From Marinifilaceae bacterium (GTDB lineage: Bacteria; Bacteroidota; Bacteroidia; Bacteroidales; Marinifilaceae): a stretch of DNA of 64,000 nucleotides. The translations under genes were made by a program, and so were the position numbers. The notes beneath the pieces are model-generated. The model had not been told where the DNA came from, made no database searches, and saw only the letters and a list, made by a program, of their open reading frames with translations. Where the stretch lies: contig JAFGYE010000027.1 in the NCBI GenBank assembly GCA_016936255.1, positions 1 through 64,000 of the forward strand. The letters are read 5' to 3'. This document shows, piece by piece, positions 26,396 to 34,457 of the stretch (positions are counted from its first letter, which is position 1; each line of letters opens with the position of its first letter).

Positions 26396-28456
26396 ATGGA
26401 TCTAAAAGAAATGAAAAACCAAGTGGATCTGACAGCAACTGACATGGCTGCGAATAATGTTCGTATCCTATCAGCTGCAATGGTAGAGAAAGCGAAATCC
26501 GGACATCCGGGTGGTGCTATGGGCGGAGCCGATTTTATCAACGTTCTTTATTCTGAATTTTTAAATTTTGACCCAACAGACATGAATTGGATTAATCGCG
26601 ATCGATTTTTCCTTGATCCAGGTCACATGTCTCCAATGTTGTATTCCATTCTTTCCTTAATCGGAAATTACACAATGGAAGAACTTGCAAATTTCAGACA
26701 ATGGGGAAGTCCAACTCCTGGCCACCCTGAAGTTGATTTTGCAAGAGGTGTTGAAAACACTTCCGGTCCTTTAGGACAAGGTCATACAATGGCTGTTGGT
26801 GCTGCAATTGCAGAGCGTTTTCTAGTAGCCCGCTTTGGCAACTGGATGGCACACAAAATTTACACTTTCATTTCCGATGGTGGAATTCAAGAAGAAATTG
26901 CTCAGGGAGCTGGTCGGATTGCAGGTACTTTAGGATTAAGCAATTTAATCATGTTCTATGATTCCAATAACATCCAACTTTCAACTAAAGTTGAAGAAGT
27001 TACAGTAGAAGATACTGCTAAAAAGTACGAAGCCTGGAACTGGAATGTTATCACTATTAAAGGAAACGATGCAACGGCAATTCGTGAAGCTTTAGCCGCT
27101 GCCAACAAAGAAAGCGAAAGACCAACTCTTATCATCGGAAAAACCCTAATGGGTAAAGGTGCCGTTGATATTGATGGCTGCAGCTTCGAAAATATGGTTT
27201 CTACTCACGGACAACCATTAGGTGCCGCTGGTGCCTCAATTGAAAAAACTATTGAAAACTTAGGTGGAAACCCTGAAAATCCATTCCAGATTTTCCCGGA
27301 AGTACAAGAATATTACGCCGAAGTATTAAAGAAAAAGCAAGAATATGCTTCTGCCAAAAAAGCTGAACAAGCTGAATGGGCAAAAGCAAATCCTGAATTG
27401 GCGGCTAAACTGGAGAAGTTCTTTAGCAACGAAGCTCCGGAACTTGATTACGAAGCAATTGTTCAAAAATCAGGTGATGCAACTCGTTCTGCTTCGTCTG
27501 TAGTTTTGGCTGAATTGGCTAAAAATGTTGAAAACATGATTGTGTCTTCAGCTGATTTAAGCAACTCTGATAAAACGGATGGTTTCTTGAAAAACACCAA
27601 AGCTCTTGCGAAAGGTGATTTCTCAGGAGCATTCCTTCAAGCAGGTGTTGCCGAATTAACTATGGCTTCTATCTGTAACGGTATTGCTCTTCACGGTGGT
27701 GTAATTGCTGCTTGTGGAACTTTCTTTGTTTTTTCTGATTACATGAAACCTGCAGTTCGTTTAGCGGCTTTAATGCAGGTTCCGGTAAAATATATCTGGA
27801 CTCACGATGCATTCCGCGTTGGAGAAGATGGACCAACTCATCAGCCAATTGAGCAGGAAGCTCAGATTCGTTTACTTGAGCAGTTGAAAAATCACTCCGG
27901 ACAAATGAGTTTATTAGCTCTTCGCCCAGCTGATGCAGATGAAGCTACTGTCGCATGGAAAATGGCAATGGAGAACACAAAAACTCCTACTGCTTTAATT
28001 CTTTCCCGTCAGAACATCACAAAACTACCATCGAAAGAAAATCGTTATCAGGAAGCTCTTCAGGCTCAAAAAGGTGCTTACATTGTTGAGAAACCTGAAA
28101 CAACTCCAGATGTTGTTCTTTTAGCAAGTGGATCGGAAGTAGCAACTTTAGTTGAAGGTGCTAAAATCTTACGTGCTGAAAAAGGATTAAAGGTACAAAT
28201 TGTATCTGTTCCTTCCGAAGGGTTATTCAGAACTCAATCTGCAGCCTACCAAAATGAAGTAATTCCTGCTGGAATTCCAGTACTCGGATTAACTGCAGGT
28301 TTACCTGTAACTCTTCTTGGCTTGGTTGGCCCTCTTGGAAAATCAATTGGATTGGATCATTTTGGTTATTCTGCACCAGCAAATATTTTAGATGAAAAAT
28401 TTGGTTACACCGCAGAAAATGTTGTAAAAGAAGTATTAGCCCTGCTTCAAAAATAA
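26396..28456 (+). CDS. tkt: transketolase
   Basis: A full-length 686-residue thiamine-diphosphate enzyme of the pentose phosphate pathway. The N-terminal substrate histidine lies in KSGHPGGAMGGADF (around 35) and the second in LGQGHTMAVG. The ThDP motif reads SDGGIQEEI..FYDSNNI, with Ser for the usual first Gly, a variant that looks normal for this phylum. The pyrimidine-binding domain contains FFVFSDYMKPAVRLAALM and THDAFRVGEDGPTHQPIEQ. The C-terminal domain runs from about 550. It transfers two-carbon units between sugar phosphates in the cytoplasm. Confidence 0.97.
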   Translation: MDLKEMKNQVDLTATDMAANNVRILSAAMVEKAKSGHPGGAMGGADFINVLYSEFLNFDPTDMNWINRDRFFLDPGHMSPMLYSILSLIGNYTMEELANFRQWGSPTPGHPEVDFARGVENTSGPLGQGHTMAVGAAIAERFLVARFGNWMAHKIYTFISDGGIQEEIAQGAGRIAGTLGLSNLIMFYDSNNIQLSTKVEEVTVEDTAKKYEAWNWNVITIKGNDATAIREALAAANKESERPTLIIGKTLMGKGAVDIDGCSFENMVSTHGQPLGAAGASIEKTIENLGGNPENPFQIFPEVQEYYAEVLKKKQEYASAKKAEQAEWAKANPELAAKLEKFFSNEAPELDYEAIVQKSGDATRSASSVVLAELAKNVENMIVSSADLSNSDKTDGFLKNTKALAKGDFSGAFLQAGVAELTMASICNGIALHGGVIAACGTFFVFSDYMKPAVRLAALMQVPVKYIWTHDAFRVGEDGPTHQPIEQEAQIRLLEQLKNHSGQMSLLALRPADADEATVAWKMAMENTKTPTALILSRQNITKLPSKENRYQEALQAQKGAYIVEKPETTPDVVLLASGSEVATLVEGAKILRAEKGLKVQIVSVPSEGLFRTQSAAYQNEVIPAGIPVLGLTAGLPVTLLGLVGPLGKSIGLDHFGYSAPANILDEKFGYTAENVVKEVLALLQK

Positions 28457-28477
28457 TATACATTGCAAATAAAAATT

Positions 28478-28509
28478 ATCCGGGATCATTGCGATTCCGG
28501 ATTTTTTTT
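28478..28509 (+). terminator. intrinsic terminator of tkt
   Basis: ATCCGGGATC (28478-28487) pairs with GATTCCGGAT (28493-28502), with one G-U pair and a 5-nt loop, followed by eight T residues. Confidence 0.9.
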
Positions 28510-28608
28510 GATCGTGCATTAAACCATCTTCAAAGAAAATAGTCCTATCTAACGCATAACAAATGTGAAATAACTATTTTTAAAATCCATTACTTGAATG
28601 CAAAATTG

Positions 28609-29166
28609 ATGAACCACAAATCTGACGAAGAAATATTAGAACTTTTTCGAGATAAGCACACGCAAAGTCAGGCTTTTACTTTTTTGGTGAAGAAATACCA
28701 GGAAAGATTGTATTGGCAAATCAGAAAAATTGTTCTTTTGCACGACGACTCAGATGACGTTTTGCAAAATACTTTTGTTAAAATATGGAAAGGCTTACAA
28801 AATTTTAGATCCGACTCCCAACTGTTTACCTGGATGTTTCGAATTGCAACTAATGAGGCCTTAACCTATATAAAAGAGAAGCAAAAAAAATATTTGGGAT
28901 ACTCAAATGGCGAAGTTGAAGAGATGCTTTTAGCCAATTTAGAAGCCGATCCTTATTTTGATGGAAACAAAGCTCAGTTGGAACTGCAAAAAGCGATACT
29001 AAAGTTGCCGGAGAAACAACGTTTAGTATTTAATATGAAATATTTCGATGATTTAAAATATGATGAAATGTCGGAAATATTAGAAACTTCTGTTGGTGCA
29101 CTAAAAGCTTCTTATCATCATGCCGTAAAAAAAATAGAAGCCTTTTTAAAACTAATCGAGATTTAA
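28609..29166 (+). CDS. ECF-type RNA polymerase sigma factor
   Basis: A 185-residue group IV sigma factor from the ATG at 28609; a TTG at 28594 would add five residues. Region 2 covers about 20-90 (FLVKKYQERLYWQIRKIVLLHDDSDDVLQNTFVKIWK, with the promoter-melting segment LFTWMFRIATNEAL). Region 4 is at about 125-180 (LPEKQRLVFNMKYFDDLKYDEMSEIL, GALKASYHHAVKKI). It heads a three-gene module with a single-pass membrane protein and a CpxP-like periplasmic protein, the usual layout of an envelope-stress sigma factor with its anti-sigma partner. Confidence 0.93.
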   Translation: MNHKSDEEILELFRDKHTQSQAFTFLVKKYQERLYWQIRKIVLLHDDSDDVLQNTFVKIWKGLQNFRSDSQLFTWMFRIATNEALTYIKEKQKKYLGYSNGEVEEMLLANLEADPYFDGNKAQLELQKAILKLPEKQRLVFNMKYFDDLKYDEMSEILETSVGALKASYHHAVKKIEAFLKLIEI

Positions 29167-29210
29167 ATTAAACCTATTACTAGTCAGACAGTCTAAACAT
29201 TATAAAAAAC

Positions 29211-29603
29211 ATGAATAATCCGTCGAACATGAAAAACGATCAACCATTTAAAGTTCCCGTGGATTACTTTGAAAACCTAAGTGATCGGGTTCAGGAAAAA
29301 ATTATAACGGAAGAGCATCCAAATAAAAGACTGTTACAGGTGTTAAAACCATACTTTTGGATGGCAGCCAGCGTCGTTGGGATCCTTTTTATTGCCAAAA
29401 TTGTACTGATCAACTCAGTTCCATCCGATTACAAAATTCAACAGCTTTCTCAAACAGAAAATACGGCTGTTGATACTCAAAGTACAAGTCTGGATGAACT
29501 TAATTGGTTCTCAGATGAAAGTTCTGAGGCTACATCTGATGAAATAATTGAATACCTTTCGGATTTTGACATTGATTCTGAATCTTTATTAGCAAACTTA
29601 TAA
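29211..29603 (+). CDS. single-pass membrane protein, putative anti-sigma factor
   Basis: A 130-residue protein with one predicted membrane helix at about 47-66 (PYFWMAASVVGILFIAKIVL), a cytoplasmic N-terminus containing FKVPVDYFENLSDRVQEKI, and an acidic periplasmic tail. The PxDYFENL segment is common at the N-terminus of small Bacteroidota membrane proteins encoded after ECF sigma genes. I did not find the zinc anti-sigma motif HxxxCxxC. A role as anti-sigma factor is inferred from position, 44 bp after the sigma gene and 10 bp before the CpxP-like gene. Confidence 0.7.
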   Translation: MNNPSNMKNDQPFKVPVDYFENLSDRVQEKIITEEHPNKRLLQVLKPYFWMAASVVGILFIAKIVLINSVPSDYKIQQLSQTENTAVDTQSTSLDELNWFSDESSEATSDEIIEYLSDFDIDSESLLANL

Positions 29604-29613
29604 CAGGCCAGAC

Positions 29614-30090
29614 ATGAAACGAATTTTAATCCTATTAACACTTGTTGTTAGCTATAGTTACTTAGGCATTGCACAGGAAAGAGAACATGGTATGCATGAT
29701 CAGATGAGTGAACGATTCGAAGCACAAAAAATCTCTTTCATCACTCAAAAATTAGAATTAACACCTGATGAAGCTCAAGTATTTTGGCCACTTTACAATG
29801 AATTGGAAAAAAAGAGAAAAGAAAACAGAGACCAAGGCAGAATTCTTTTCAGAAAACTGCGCAACAACTCTGCAGAATTATCTGATAAAGAATTAGGCGA
29901 TCTTAGTGACGAACTGATTGAGCTTAAATTGCAGGAAGCAAAGCTTCAAAAAGAATACCATCTAAAATATAAAAAGATACTCCCCGCAAAAAAAATCCTT
30001 ACTCTTTATCATACCGAAAGGCAATTTCAAAACATGCTTTTAAAACAAATAAAAGAACGGGGTAAACATCCACACGAAAAACAAAATTAA
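29614..30090 (+). CDS. Spy/CpxP-like periplasmic protein
   Basis: A 158-residue exported helical protein with signal peptide MKRILILLTLVVSYSYLGIAQ. The rest is helical, with KLELTPDEAQVFWPLYNELEKKRKE (around 47-71) and a long charged helix, EAKLQKEYHLKYKKILPAKKILTLYH. The LTPDEA..FWP pattern is the Bacteroidota version of the LTxxQ-containing Spy/CpxP chaperone or stress-sensor family. It is the last gene of the sigma module and is probably itself under sigma control, tying the module to envelope stress. Confidence 0.82.
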   Translation: MKRILILLTLVVSYSYLGIAQEREHGMHDQMSERFEAQKISFITQKLELTPDEAQVFWPLYNELEKKRKENRDQGRILFRKLRNNSAELSDKELGDLSDELIELKLQEAKLQKEYHLKYKKILPAKKILTLYHTERQFQNMLLKQIKERGKHPHEKQN

Positions 30091-30094
30091 AAGT

Positions 30095-30130
30095 AAGGGC
30101 TGTAAATTTTACATTTACAGCCCTTTTATA
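30095..30130 (+). terminator. intrinsic terminator of the sigma module
   Basis: A perfect 13-bp stem (AAGGGCTGTAAAT at 30095-30107, mirror at 30113-30125) with a 5-nt loop is followed by TTATATTTG. It sits in the gap to the convergent hisS and may serve both directions. Confidence 0.85.
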
Positions 30131-30153
30131 TTTGACTTGAATAATTTTTACTC

Positions 30154-31515
30154 TTATGATAATCTTTCGATCAACTGATCCGGAGTTAATTTTTCCTGAT
30201 CTCCGCTTTCCATATTCTTTAAACTAACAACACCTTCCTCTACTTCAGACTCTCCTACCAAAATTACAAAAGGAATGCTTTTATTGTTGGCATAAGTCAT
30301 CTGCTTTTTCATTTTAGAAGAATCAGGATAAATCTCAGCATTAATTCCATTTGCTCTTAACTTAGCCAAAATCGGCAAACAAAATGCCTCCTCTTTTTCG
30401 CCAAAATTGATGAACAATACTTTGGTTGTAATACCCGTATTTGAAGGGAACTTATCCATTTGATCCAACACATCGTAAATACGATCGGCACCAAACGAAA
30501 TACCAACTCCCGAAACGTCTTTCAATCCAAAAATCCCGGTTAAATCATCATATCGTCCACCACCTGTGATACTGCCAAATTCCATATCTTTCGATTTTAC
30601 TTCGAAAATGGCTCCGGTATAATAATTCAATCCTCTGGCCAAAGTCAAATCCAATTCAACTTCGGTTTGCACCTCAAGCTGCGATAAATAAGTAAAAACT
30701 GTTTCCAGTTCCTCGATCCCTTTCATTCCAATTTCTGATGAAGAAAGAAGCTCCTTTAATTTAGCCAGTTTCTCCGAATTTGAACCCGACAATAATATAA
30801 TTGGCTGCAATGTATCAATAGCTTCCTGAGAAATTCCCTTGTCAGCCAATTCCTTATTCACATTCTCCAAACCGATTTTATCCAACTTGTCGATTGCAAC
30901 AGTAATATCAACAATTTTTTCAGCCTCTCCAATAATCTCAGCAATTCCTGCCAAAATTTTTCGGTTATTCAACTTTACAACTACATTCAACTGAAGTCTT
31001 TTGTAAACCTGATCAACAATCTGAATTAATTCAACTTCATTTAAAAGAGAATTGCTGCCAATCACATCAACATCACATTGAAAAAATTCACGGTAGCGCC
31101 CTTTCTGAGGTCTGTCTGCTCTCCAAACCGGTTGAATCTGATAACGCTTAAAAGGGAAATCAATTTCGTTACGATGCTGTACAACGTAACGTGCAAAAGG
31201 CACTGTCAGATCATAACGAAGTCCTTTTTCACTTATTTTTGTGGTTAATTTTACCGAATTCTTCTCTCGAATTTGATCTTCATTTATTTTTGATAGAAAA
31301 TCGCCCGAATTCAGCACTTTAAACAATAGTTTGTCTCCCTCTTCTCCATATTTTCCCATTAGAGTAGACAAATTTTCCATTGATGGTGTTTCTATCGGCA
31401 TAAAACCATATAACTGAAACACCTCTTTTATGGTATCAAAAATATAGTTTCTCTTTACCATTTCAACAGGAGAGAAATCTCTCGTCCCTTTAGGAATAGA
31501 CGGTTTTTGAGCCAT
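30154..31515 (-). CDS. hisS: histidyl-tRNA synthetase
   Basis: A 453-residue class II aminoacyl-tRNA synthetase. The N-terminus reads PKGTRDFSP. Motif 2 is around residues 110-135 ([34 protein letters not shown]), the His-specific [14 protein letters not shown] is near 295, and motif 3 [13 protein letters not shown] and [11 protein letters not shown] are near 320-350. The C-terminal anticodon-binding domain runs from about 365. It charges tRNA-His. It is a single gene with a TAATTTTG promoter upstream. Confidence 0.97.
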   Translation of the reverse strand: MAQKPSIPKGTRDFSPVEMVKRNYIFDTIKEVFQLYGFMPIETPSMENLSTLMGKYGEEGDKLLFKVLNSGDFLSKINEDQIREKNSVKLTTKISEKGLRYDLTVPFARYVVQHRNEIDFPFKRYQIQPVWRADRPQKGRYREFFQCDVDVIGSNSLLNEVELIQIVDQVYKRLQLNVVVKLNNRKILAGIAEIIGEAEKIVDITVAIDKLDKIGLENVNKELADKGISQEAIDTLQPIILLSGSNSEKLAKLKELLSSSEIGMKGIEELETVFTYLSQLEVQTEVELDLTLARGLNYYTGAIFEVKSKDMEFGSITGGGRYDDLTGIFGLKDVSGVGISFGADRIYDVLDQMDKFPSNTGITTKVLFINFGEKEEAFCLPILAKLRANGINAEIYPDSSKMKKQMTYANNKSIPFVILVGESEVEEGVVSLKNMESGDQEKLTPDQLIERLS

Positions 31516-31551
31516 TTTTAAGTCTTTATTTTGGTTATTTTATTAGAGCTA

Positions 31552-31559
31552 CAAAATTA
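31552..31559 (-). promoter_or_regulatory. -7 element of hisS
   Basis: Minus-strand TAATTTTG matches TAnnTTTG 37 bp before the hisS start. A TTG lies 22 nt further upstream, slightly beyond the preferred spacing. Confidence 0.45.
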
Positions 31560-31634
31560 TCAAATTATTTGACAGATACCACAACATTCTAATACGATCT
31601 GTATTTAACATGCAAAACAGAACAACTATTTGAA

Positions 31635-31970
31635 CTATGTCCTTTTTATCCGGCGAAGTATATTAGCAAAAAAATCGACTAGAAGCCCTAAAACAAATGG
31701 ATAATACCACAGTTTAAAATCAATCACAAAAAGAAGAAATATTGAGATCAGAAATAAAAAATTTACCGATAATTTCAAATAATCAAAAGTCCACCAATCC
31801 GCAATGCTTTTATAAAACAAAAACCTAATCTGAACACCTGAATACAACAGTACTCCAATTGCAAATAAAATTTCGCCGTAGGACAAATGATTTAGTAAGC
31901 GGATACCTCCCAAAACAATAAAGACAATCCCAACATAGTAGATTGTCTTATAACCAGAAAAAGATTTCAT
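31635..31970 (-). CDS. small hydrophobic membrane protein, unknown
   Basis: A 111-residue protein with about four membrane helices (IYYVGIVFIVLGGIRLL, GEILFAIGVLLYSGVQI, LKLSVNFLFLISIFLLFV, YPFVLGLLVDFFANI) and a basic C-terminus. I do not recognise a family. It starts 4 bp after the DUF4870-type gene stop, so the two are co-transcribed and may work together in the inner membrane. Confidence 0.65.
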   Translation of the reverse strand: MKSFSGYKTIYYVGIVFIVLGGIRLLNHLSYGEILFAIGVLLYSGVQIRFLFYKSIADWWTFDYLKLSVNFLFLISIFLLFVIDFKLWYYPFVLGLLVDFFANILRRIKRT

Positions 31971-31974
31971 TCTT

Positions 31975-32364
31975 TCAATTTAGAAATTTAATACTCAGAG
32001 GATATTGGTAATCTTCCCCATTTAAAGTTTTTACAATCGCAATAACAACAAAAATCAAATTTAGCAAAGCAAGTCCAATCAGCAATAAAATTCCAATTCC
32101 TATAAAAACCAATATTGCGGACACAAAAATGTATATACACATCGATATCTGAAAATTAATTGATTTTTTTCCCTCTTGATCAACCAGTTCTGAATAGTCC
32201 TTTTTCATCGACCATAAAATGAGTGGCCCTATTACATTGCCAAAAGGAATTATAACTCCGGAAAATGATGCTAAATGGCAGAACATTGCCCAATTTTTCT
32301 CATCGGTTGGGGTTGCAAATTGATTCATGGAAATCGAATTAAGTGATAAATTATTTTGTTCCAT
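31975..32364 (-). CDS. DUF4870-type membrane protein
   Basis: A 129-residue protein from the ATG at 32364, beginning MEQNNLSLNS. It carries the DUF4870 pattern: NWAMFCHLASFSGVIIPFGNVIGPLILWSMKKDYS, then a hydrophilic VDQEGKKSINFQ and two long hydrophobic helices. The function of the family is not known. An open frame extends upstream to 32460, but that extension crosses a terminator-like hairpin and does not resemble the family, so I exclude it. It lies directly downstream of the 32380 hairpin. Confidence 0.8.
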   Translation of the reverse strand: MEQNNLSLNSISMNQFATPTDEKNWAMFCHLASFSGVIIPFGNVIGPLILWSMKKDYSELVDQEGKKSINFQISMCIYIFVSAILVFIGIGILLLIGLALLNLIFVVIAIVKTLNGEDYQYPLSIKFLN

Positions 32365-32370
32365 CAAGTT

Positions 32371-32390
32371 ACAAAAACAAAGGGAAGAAA
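32371..32390. repeat. 20-bp direct repeat, left copy
   Basis: ACAAAAACAAAGGGAAGAAA is repeated exactly at 34006-34025 in the same orientation. The two copies enclose the 426-residue orphan gene and a 24-codon reading frame. The bases next to the repeats differ on both sides. Confidence 0.6.
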
Positions 32391-32411
32391 ACCAATCCGG
32401 CTTCTTCCCTT
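32380..32411 (-). terminator. hairpin downstream of the 426-residue gene
   Basis: AAGGGAAGAA (32380-32389) and TTCTTCCCTT (32402-32411) form a perfect 10-bp stem. On the minus strand it is followed by TGTTTTTG. It is 129 bp after the stop of the upstream gene and just before the DUF4870-type gene. Confidence 0.65.
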
Positions 32412-32539
32412 CTGTTTTTATCAGCTGGTAAAGCGCCTGCATTTTGTACCTAAGGCACAATCCGTTTCACTTCTGTGGATTAATCGACGAAAGCTGGAGT
32501 ATCAATTCCTCAATCTTCCCCGAACAAACATTTCTGCTT

Positions 32540-33820
32540 TCAACAGTATTCTTCATCGTACTTTTCTTCCGGAATTTGCAGTCGTTCCTCACGGCCATTT
32601 TCTATATACTCTTCAACTTCAGCCCAATCAACATCTTTCTGGTTTGAGTTCAATGCGATTACATTTTTTAAATCAAAGAGTTGGTGTATTCCTGCTTCCT
32701 GCATAATTTTCTTAATCAAACTATCTTCTTTGGGAGGATTTGAAAGGAAGGAGCTTACTGAATCGAAACGCCAATAGCTAATATCCTTTTTTCCCAGACC
32801 CGAAACTTTTTCCAAAAGATGCCCCTCAGGAGTCGATCGATGTGTTATAAATAGAAACGTTTTAATGATTACTTTTTCATCAATAATAGCCGCAACAAAA
32901 TATCCAATTTTAACATGTCCATAATACAGGGGTAAAAATATTTTTCCATCCTTAACGTGAACCACCTTAAAATTCCGAAACACATTTGCCATAAACAATC
33001 TGCAAGCCAGCAATGAAAGTGGCTTTGTTCGTTCTTCAAATCTCATAATGGCATGAGATTGAATATAAACCTCCAGCTCCTTCTTTTCTCCTTTATAAAT
33101 CGCCTTTATTTCATCAGATCGAATCTTAAAATACCAAATACCACCGTTTGCTATGGGCCAGCCAAATTGTATAATCGGTCTTCGTTTTCCTTCTATGGCA
33201 ATACTTCTTTTAACCGGACGATGATGTTTCACTTTTACAATATGAAACACACCGCTAACGGGGTGTTTTTTCTGGACAAATTCTGTTTTAATACTAAACA
33301 TTTCGCGACCAATCACATTTAGCATTGCCAGTATATTGTCGTACATCCCGTAGAGGAGATCTTCGGGAGATTCTAGTTCATCGTATGCATCAATTAAAGG
33401 TTTAAAAGCAGAATTGAATGCTTCCAAATCAAGACCACTATCTTCTTTACGAATAAAGTAAATAAAACAATCAATAACATATACATCGCCTATTGAGATC
33501 TTTTCTCTTCCCTTAATCAATTCGATATCACGTTTCTCCCTTAAACTTCGGAATAATATAGCCAACACTTTCGCCTGCTTCTTATCAATTGGTTCCCCTT
33601 TATCCACTCTTGGCTGCGTTAAATGAATTCTTAAAAGGTACATCAACATTCGATTACTCTTATTTAAGAGCTTGCAAGCATCTTTGCATCCAGCTATATC
33701 GGCTAATTTTTCAAATCTATCGAAAAATTCGGCTTGACCTCCGGTACTAATACCTTGCCCCTTAAAGGCAAATATATTATTTCTCTTTTTCGTTCTTTTT
33801 TTTGTCGTTTTTCTGGGCAT
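32540..33820 (-). CDS. protein of unknown function, 426 residues
   Basis: I do not recognise this protein. A very basic N-terminus (MPRKTTKKRTKKRN) is followed by a helical region (about 30-175) and a beta-rich middle. The middle includes IQSHAIMRFEERT (about 253-265) and then alternating strands with GKIFLPLYYGHVKIGYFVAAI and VIIKTFLFITHRSTPEG (about 292-333). The tail is acidic (EVEEYIENGREERLQIPEE). The HAxxRFxER plus beta-strand pattern loosely recalls DUF4258/RelE-like folds, but this is only a resemblance. There is no signal peptide or membrane helix. It stands alone between a small membrane-protein pair and a tandem repeat and is flanked by a 20-bp direct repeat. Confidence 0.7.
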   Translation of the reverse strand: MPRKTTKKRTKKRNNIFAFKGQGISTGGQAEFFDRFEKLADIAGCKDACKLLNKSNRMLMYLLRIHLTQPRVDKGEPIDKKQAKVLAILFRSLREKRDIELIKGREKISIGDVYVIDCFIYFIRKEDSGLDLEAFNSAFKPLIDAYDELESPEDLLYGMYDNILAMLNVIGREMFSIKTEFVQKKHPVSGVFHIVKVKHHRPVKRSIAIEGKRRPIIQFGWPIANGGIWYFKIRSDEIKAIYKGEKKELEVYIQSHAIMRFEERTKPLSLLACRLFMANVFRNFKVVHVKDGKIFLPLYYGHVKIGYFVAAIIDEKVIIKTFLFITHRSTPEGHLLEKVSGLGKKDISYWRFDSVSSFLSNPPKEDSLIKKIMQEAGIHQLFDLKNVIALNSNQKDVDWAEVEEYIENGREERLQIPEEKYDEEYC

Positions 33821-33925
33821 AGCTTCATTTTTGGATATTGCTCCATGAACCTATCATAATTTTACGAATAATCCAAAAAATCTGATTAAAAACTTAACAT
33901 TGCACATGCAAATTAGTACGATGAT

Positions 33926-34000
33926 ATGGGAAGACTAGCTTCTTTCTTCGAAGGCGTTATCAAGTACGTTATGCCTATTTGTTTTGCACTGATTAAATAA
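33926..34000 (+). CDS. possible 24-residue hydrophobic peptide
   Basis: ATG at 33926 opens a 24-codon frame (MGRLASFFEGVIKYVMPICF, then ALIK) ending at TAA 33998-34000. The composition, an amphipathic start followed by a membrane-like segment and a terminal Lys, is that of small membrane peptides. No Shine-Dalgarno sequence or proven promoter is visible, and frames of this size occur by chance. Confidence 0.25.
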   Translation: MGRLASFFEGVIKYVMPICFALIK

Positions 34001-34005
34001 AGATC

Positions 34006-34025
34006 ACAAAAACAAAGGGAAGAAA
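34006..34025. repeat. 20-bp direct repeat, right copy
   Basis: Exact second copy of the 20-bp sequence found at 32371-32390, six bases after the stop of the 24-codon frame and 28 bp before the tandem array. Confidence 0.6.
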
Positions 34026-34052
34026 TGCTAAAATTATAGAATAGCTTAAAGA

Positions 34053-34235
34053 TTTACCCACGAGTCCGAAAAACAAAAAAACAGGCGTGGGGGTTTACCC
34101 ATGCGTCCAAAAAACAAAAAAAACAGTCGTGGAGGTTTACCCACGAGCCCAAAAAACAAAAAAATAGGCTTGGAGGTTTACCCACGAGCTCAAAAACCAG
34201 TTGGTGAAGGCTTGGAGGTTTACCCACAGCACACT
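34053..34235. repeat. 41/42-bp tandem repeat, five copies
   Basis: TTTACCC starts at 34053, 34094, 34136, 34177 and 34219, giving alternating periods of 41 and 42 bp. Each unit has a short inverted repeat and then an A-rich run (AAAAAACAAAAAAA) that shortens in the last copies. The best inverted repeat is TCGTGG at 34127-34132 with CCACGA at 34141-34146. On the minus strand this reads as hairpin plus T-run, so the array resembles serial terminators upstream of the 426-residue gene. The rest of the 637-bp gap (33821-34457) holds the direct-repeat copy, the small frame and a promoter, and nothing else I can name. Confidence 0.8.
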
Positions 34236-34363
34236 TAAAGAATAAAGCAAGACATGCAAGTGTAAGCAAAATATTAGTGTGTAGTGAAGCCGGTTTAAAT
34301 CTGAAAAATTCAGATTGCTTGTCATAAAAAAGATGCAAATATTTTTTCCTTCTAAATAAATAA

Positions 34364-34394
34364 TTGTAAGTTTATTATCAATAACATATTTATG
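34364..34394 (+). promoter_or_regulatory. promoter of the DUF6261-like gene
   Basis: TTG (34364-34366), 20 nt, then TATTTATG (34387-34394), one base off TAnnTTTG. It lies 63 bp upstream of the start codon. Confidence 0.4.
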
Positions 34395-34457
34395 ACCAAT
34401 ATTATTTCATGCTAAAACGATCAGAATCATTAATTAACACACTTAAAATCCAAAAAG

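Noticed and set aside
32365-32460. Upstream extension of the DUF4870-type gene.
   Set aside because: It crosses a terminator-like hairpin and one copy of the 20-bp repeat and does not match the family; the ATG at 32364 fits.
32418-32465. Plus-strand stretch resembling the D-arm and anticodon arm of a tRNA (CAGCTGGTAAAGCGCCTGC).
   Set aside because: The anticodon stem cannot pair on its 3' side and no T-arm or acceptor stem follows. At most it is a decayed tRNA fragment; a tRNA search would settle it.
34053-34235. The tandem array as a CRISPR.
   Set aside because: The intervals are near-identical repeats rather than unique spacers, the period is too short for repeat plus spacer, and no cas genes are present.
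34054-34338. 94-residue minus-strand reading frame over the tandem repeat, with repeated WVNLHDCFFCFL-like segments.
   Set aside because: The frame is produced by the repeat itself. Because units alternate between 41 and 42 bp the peptide repeat does not stay in register, and no start signal is seen.
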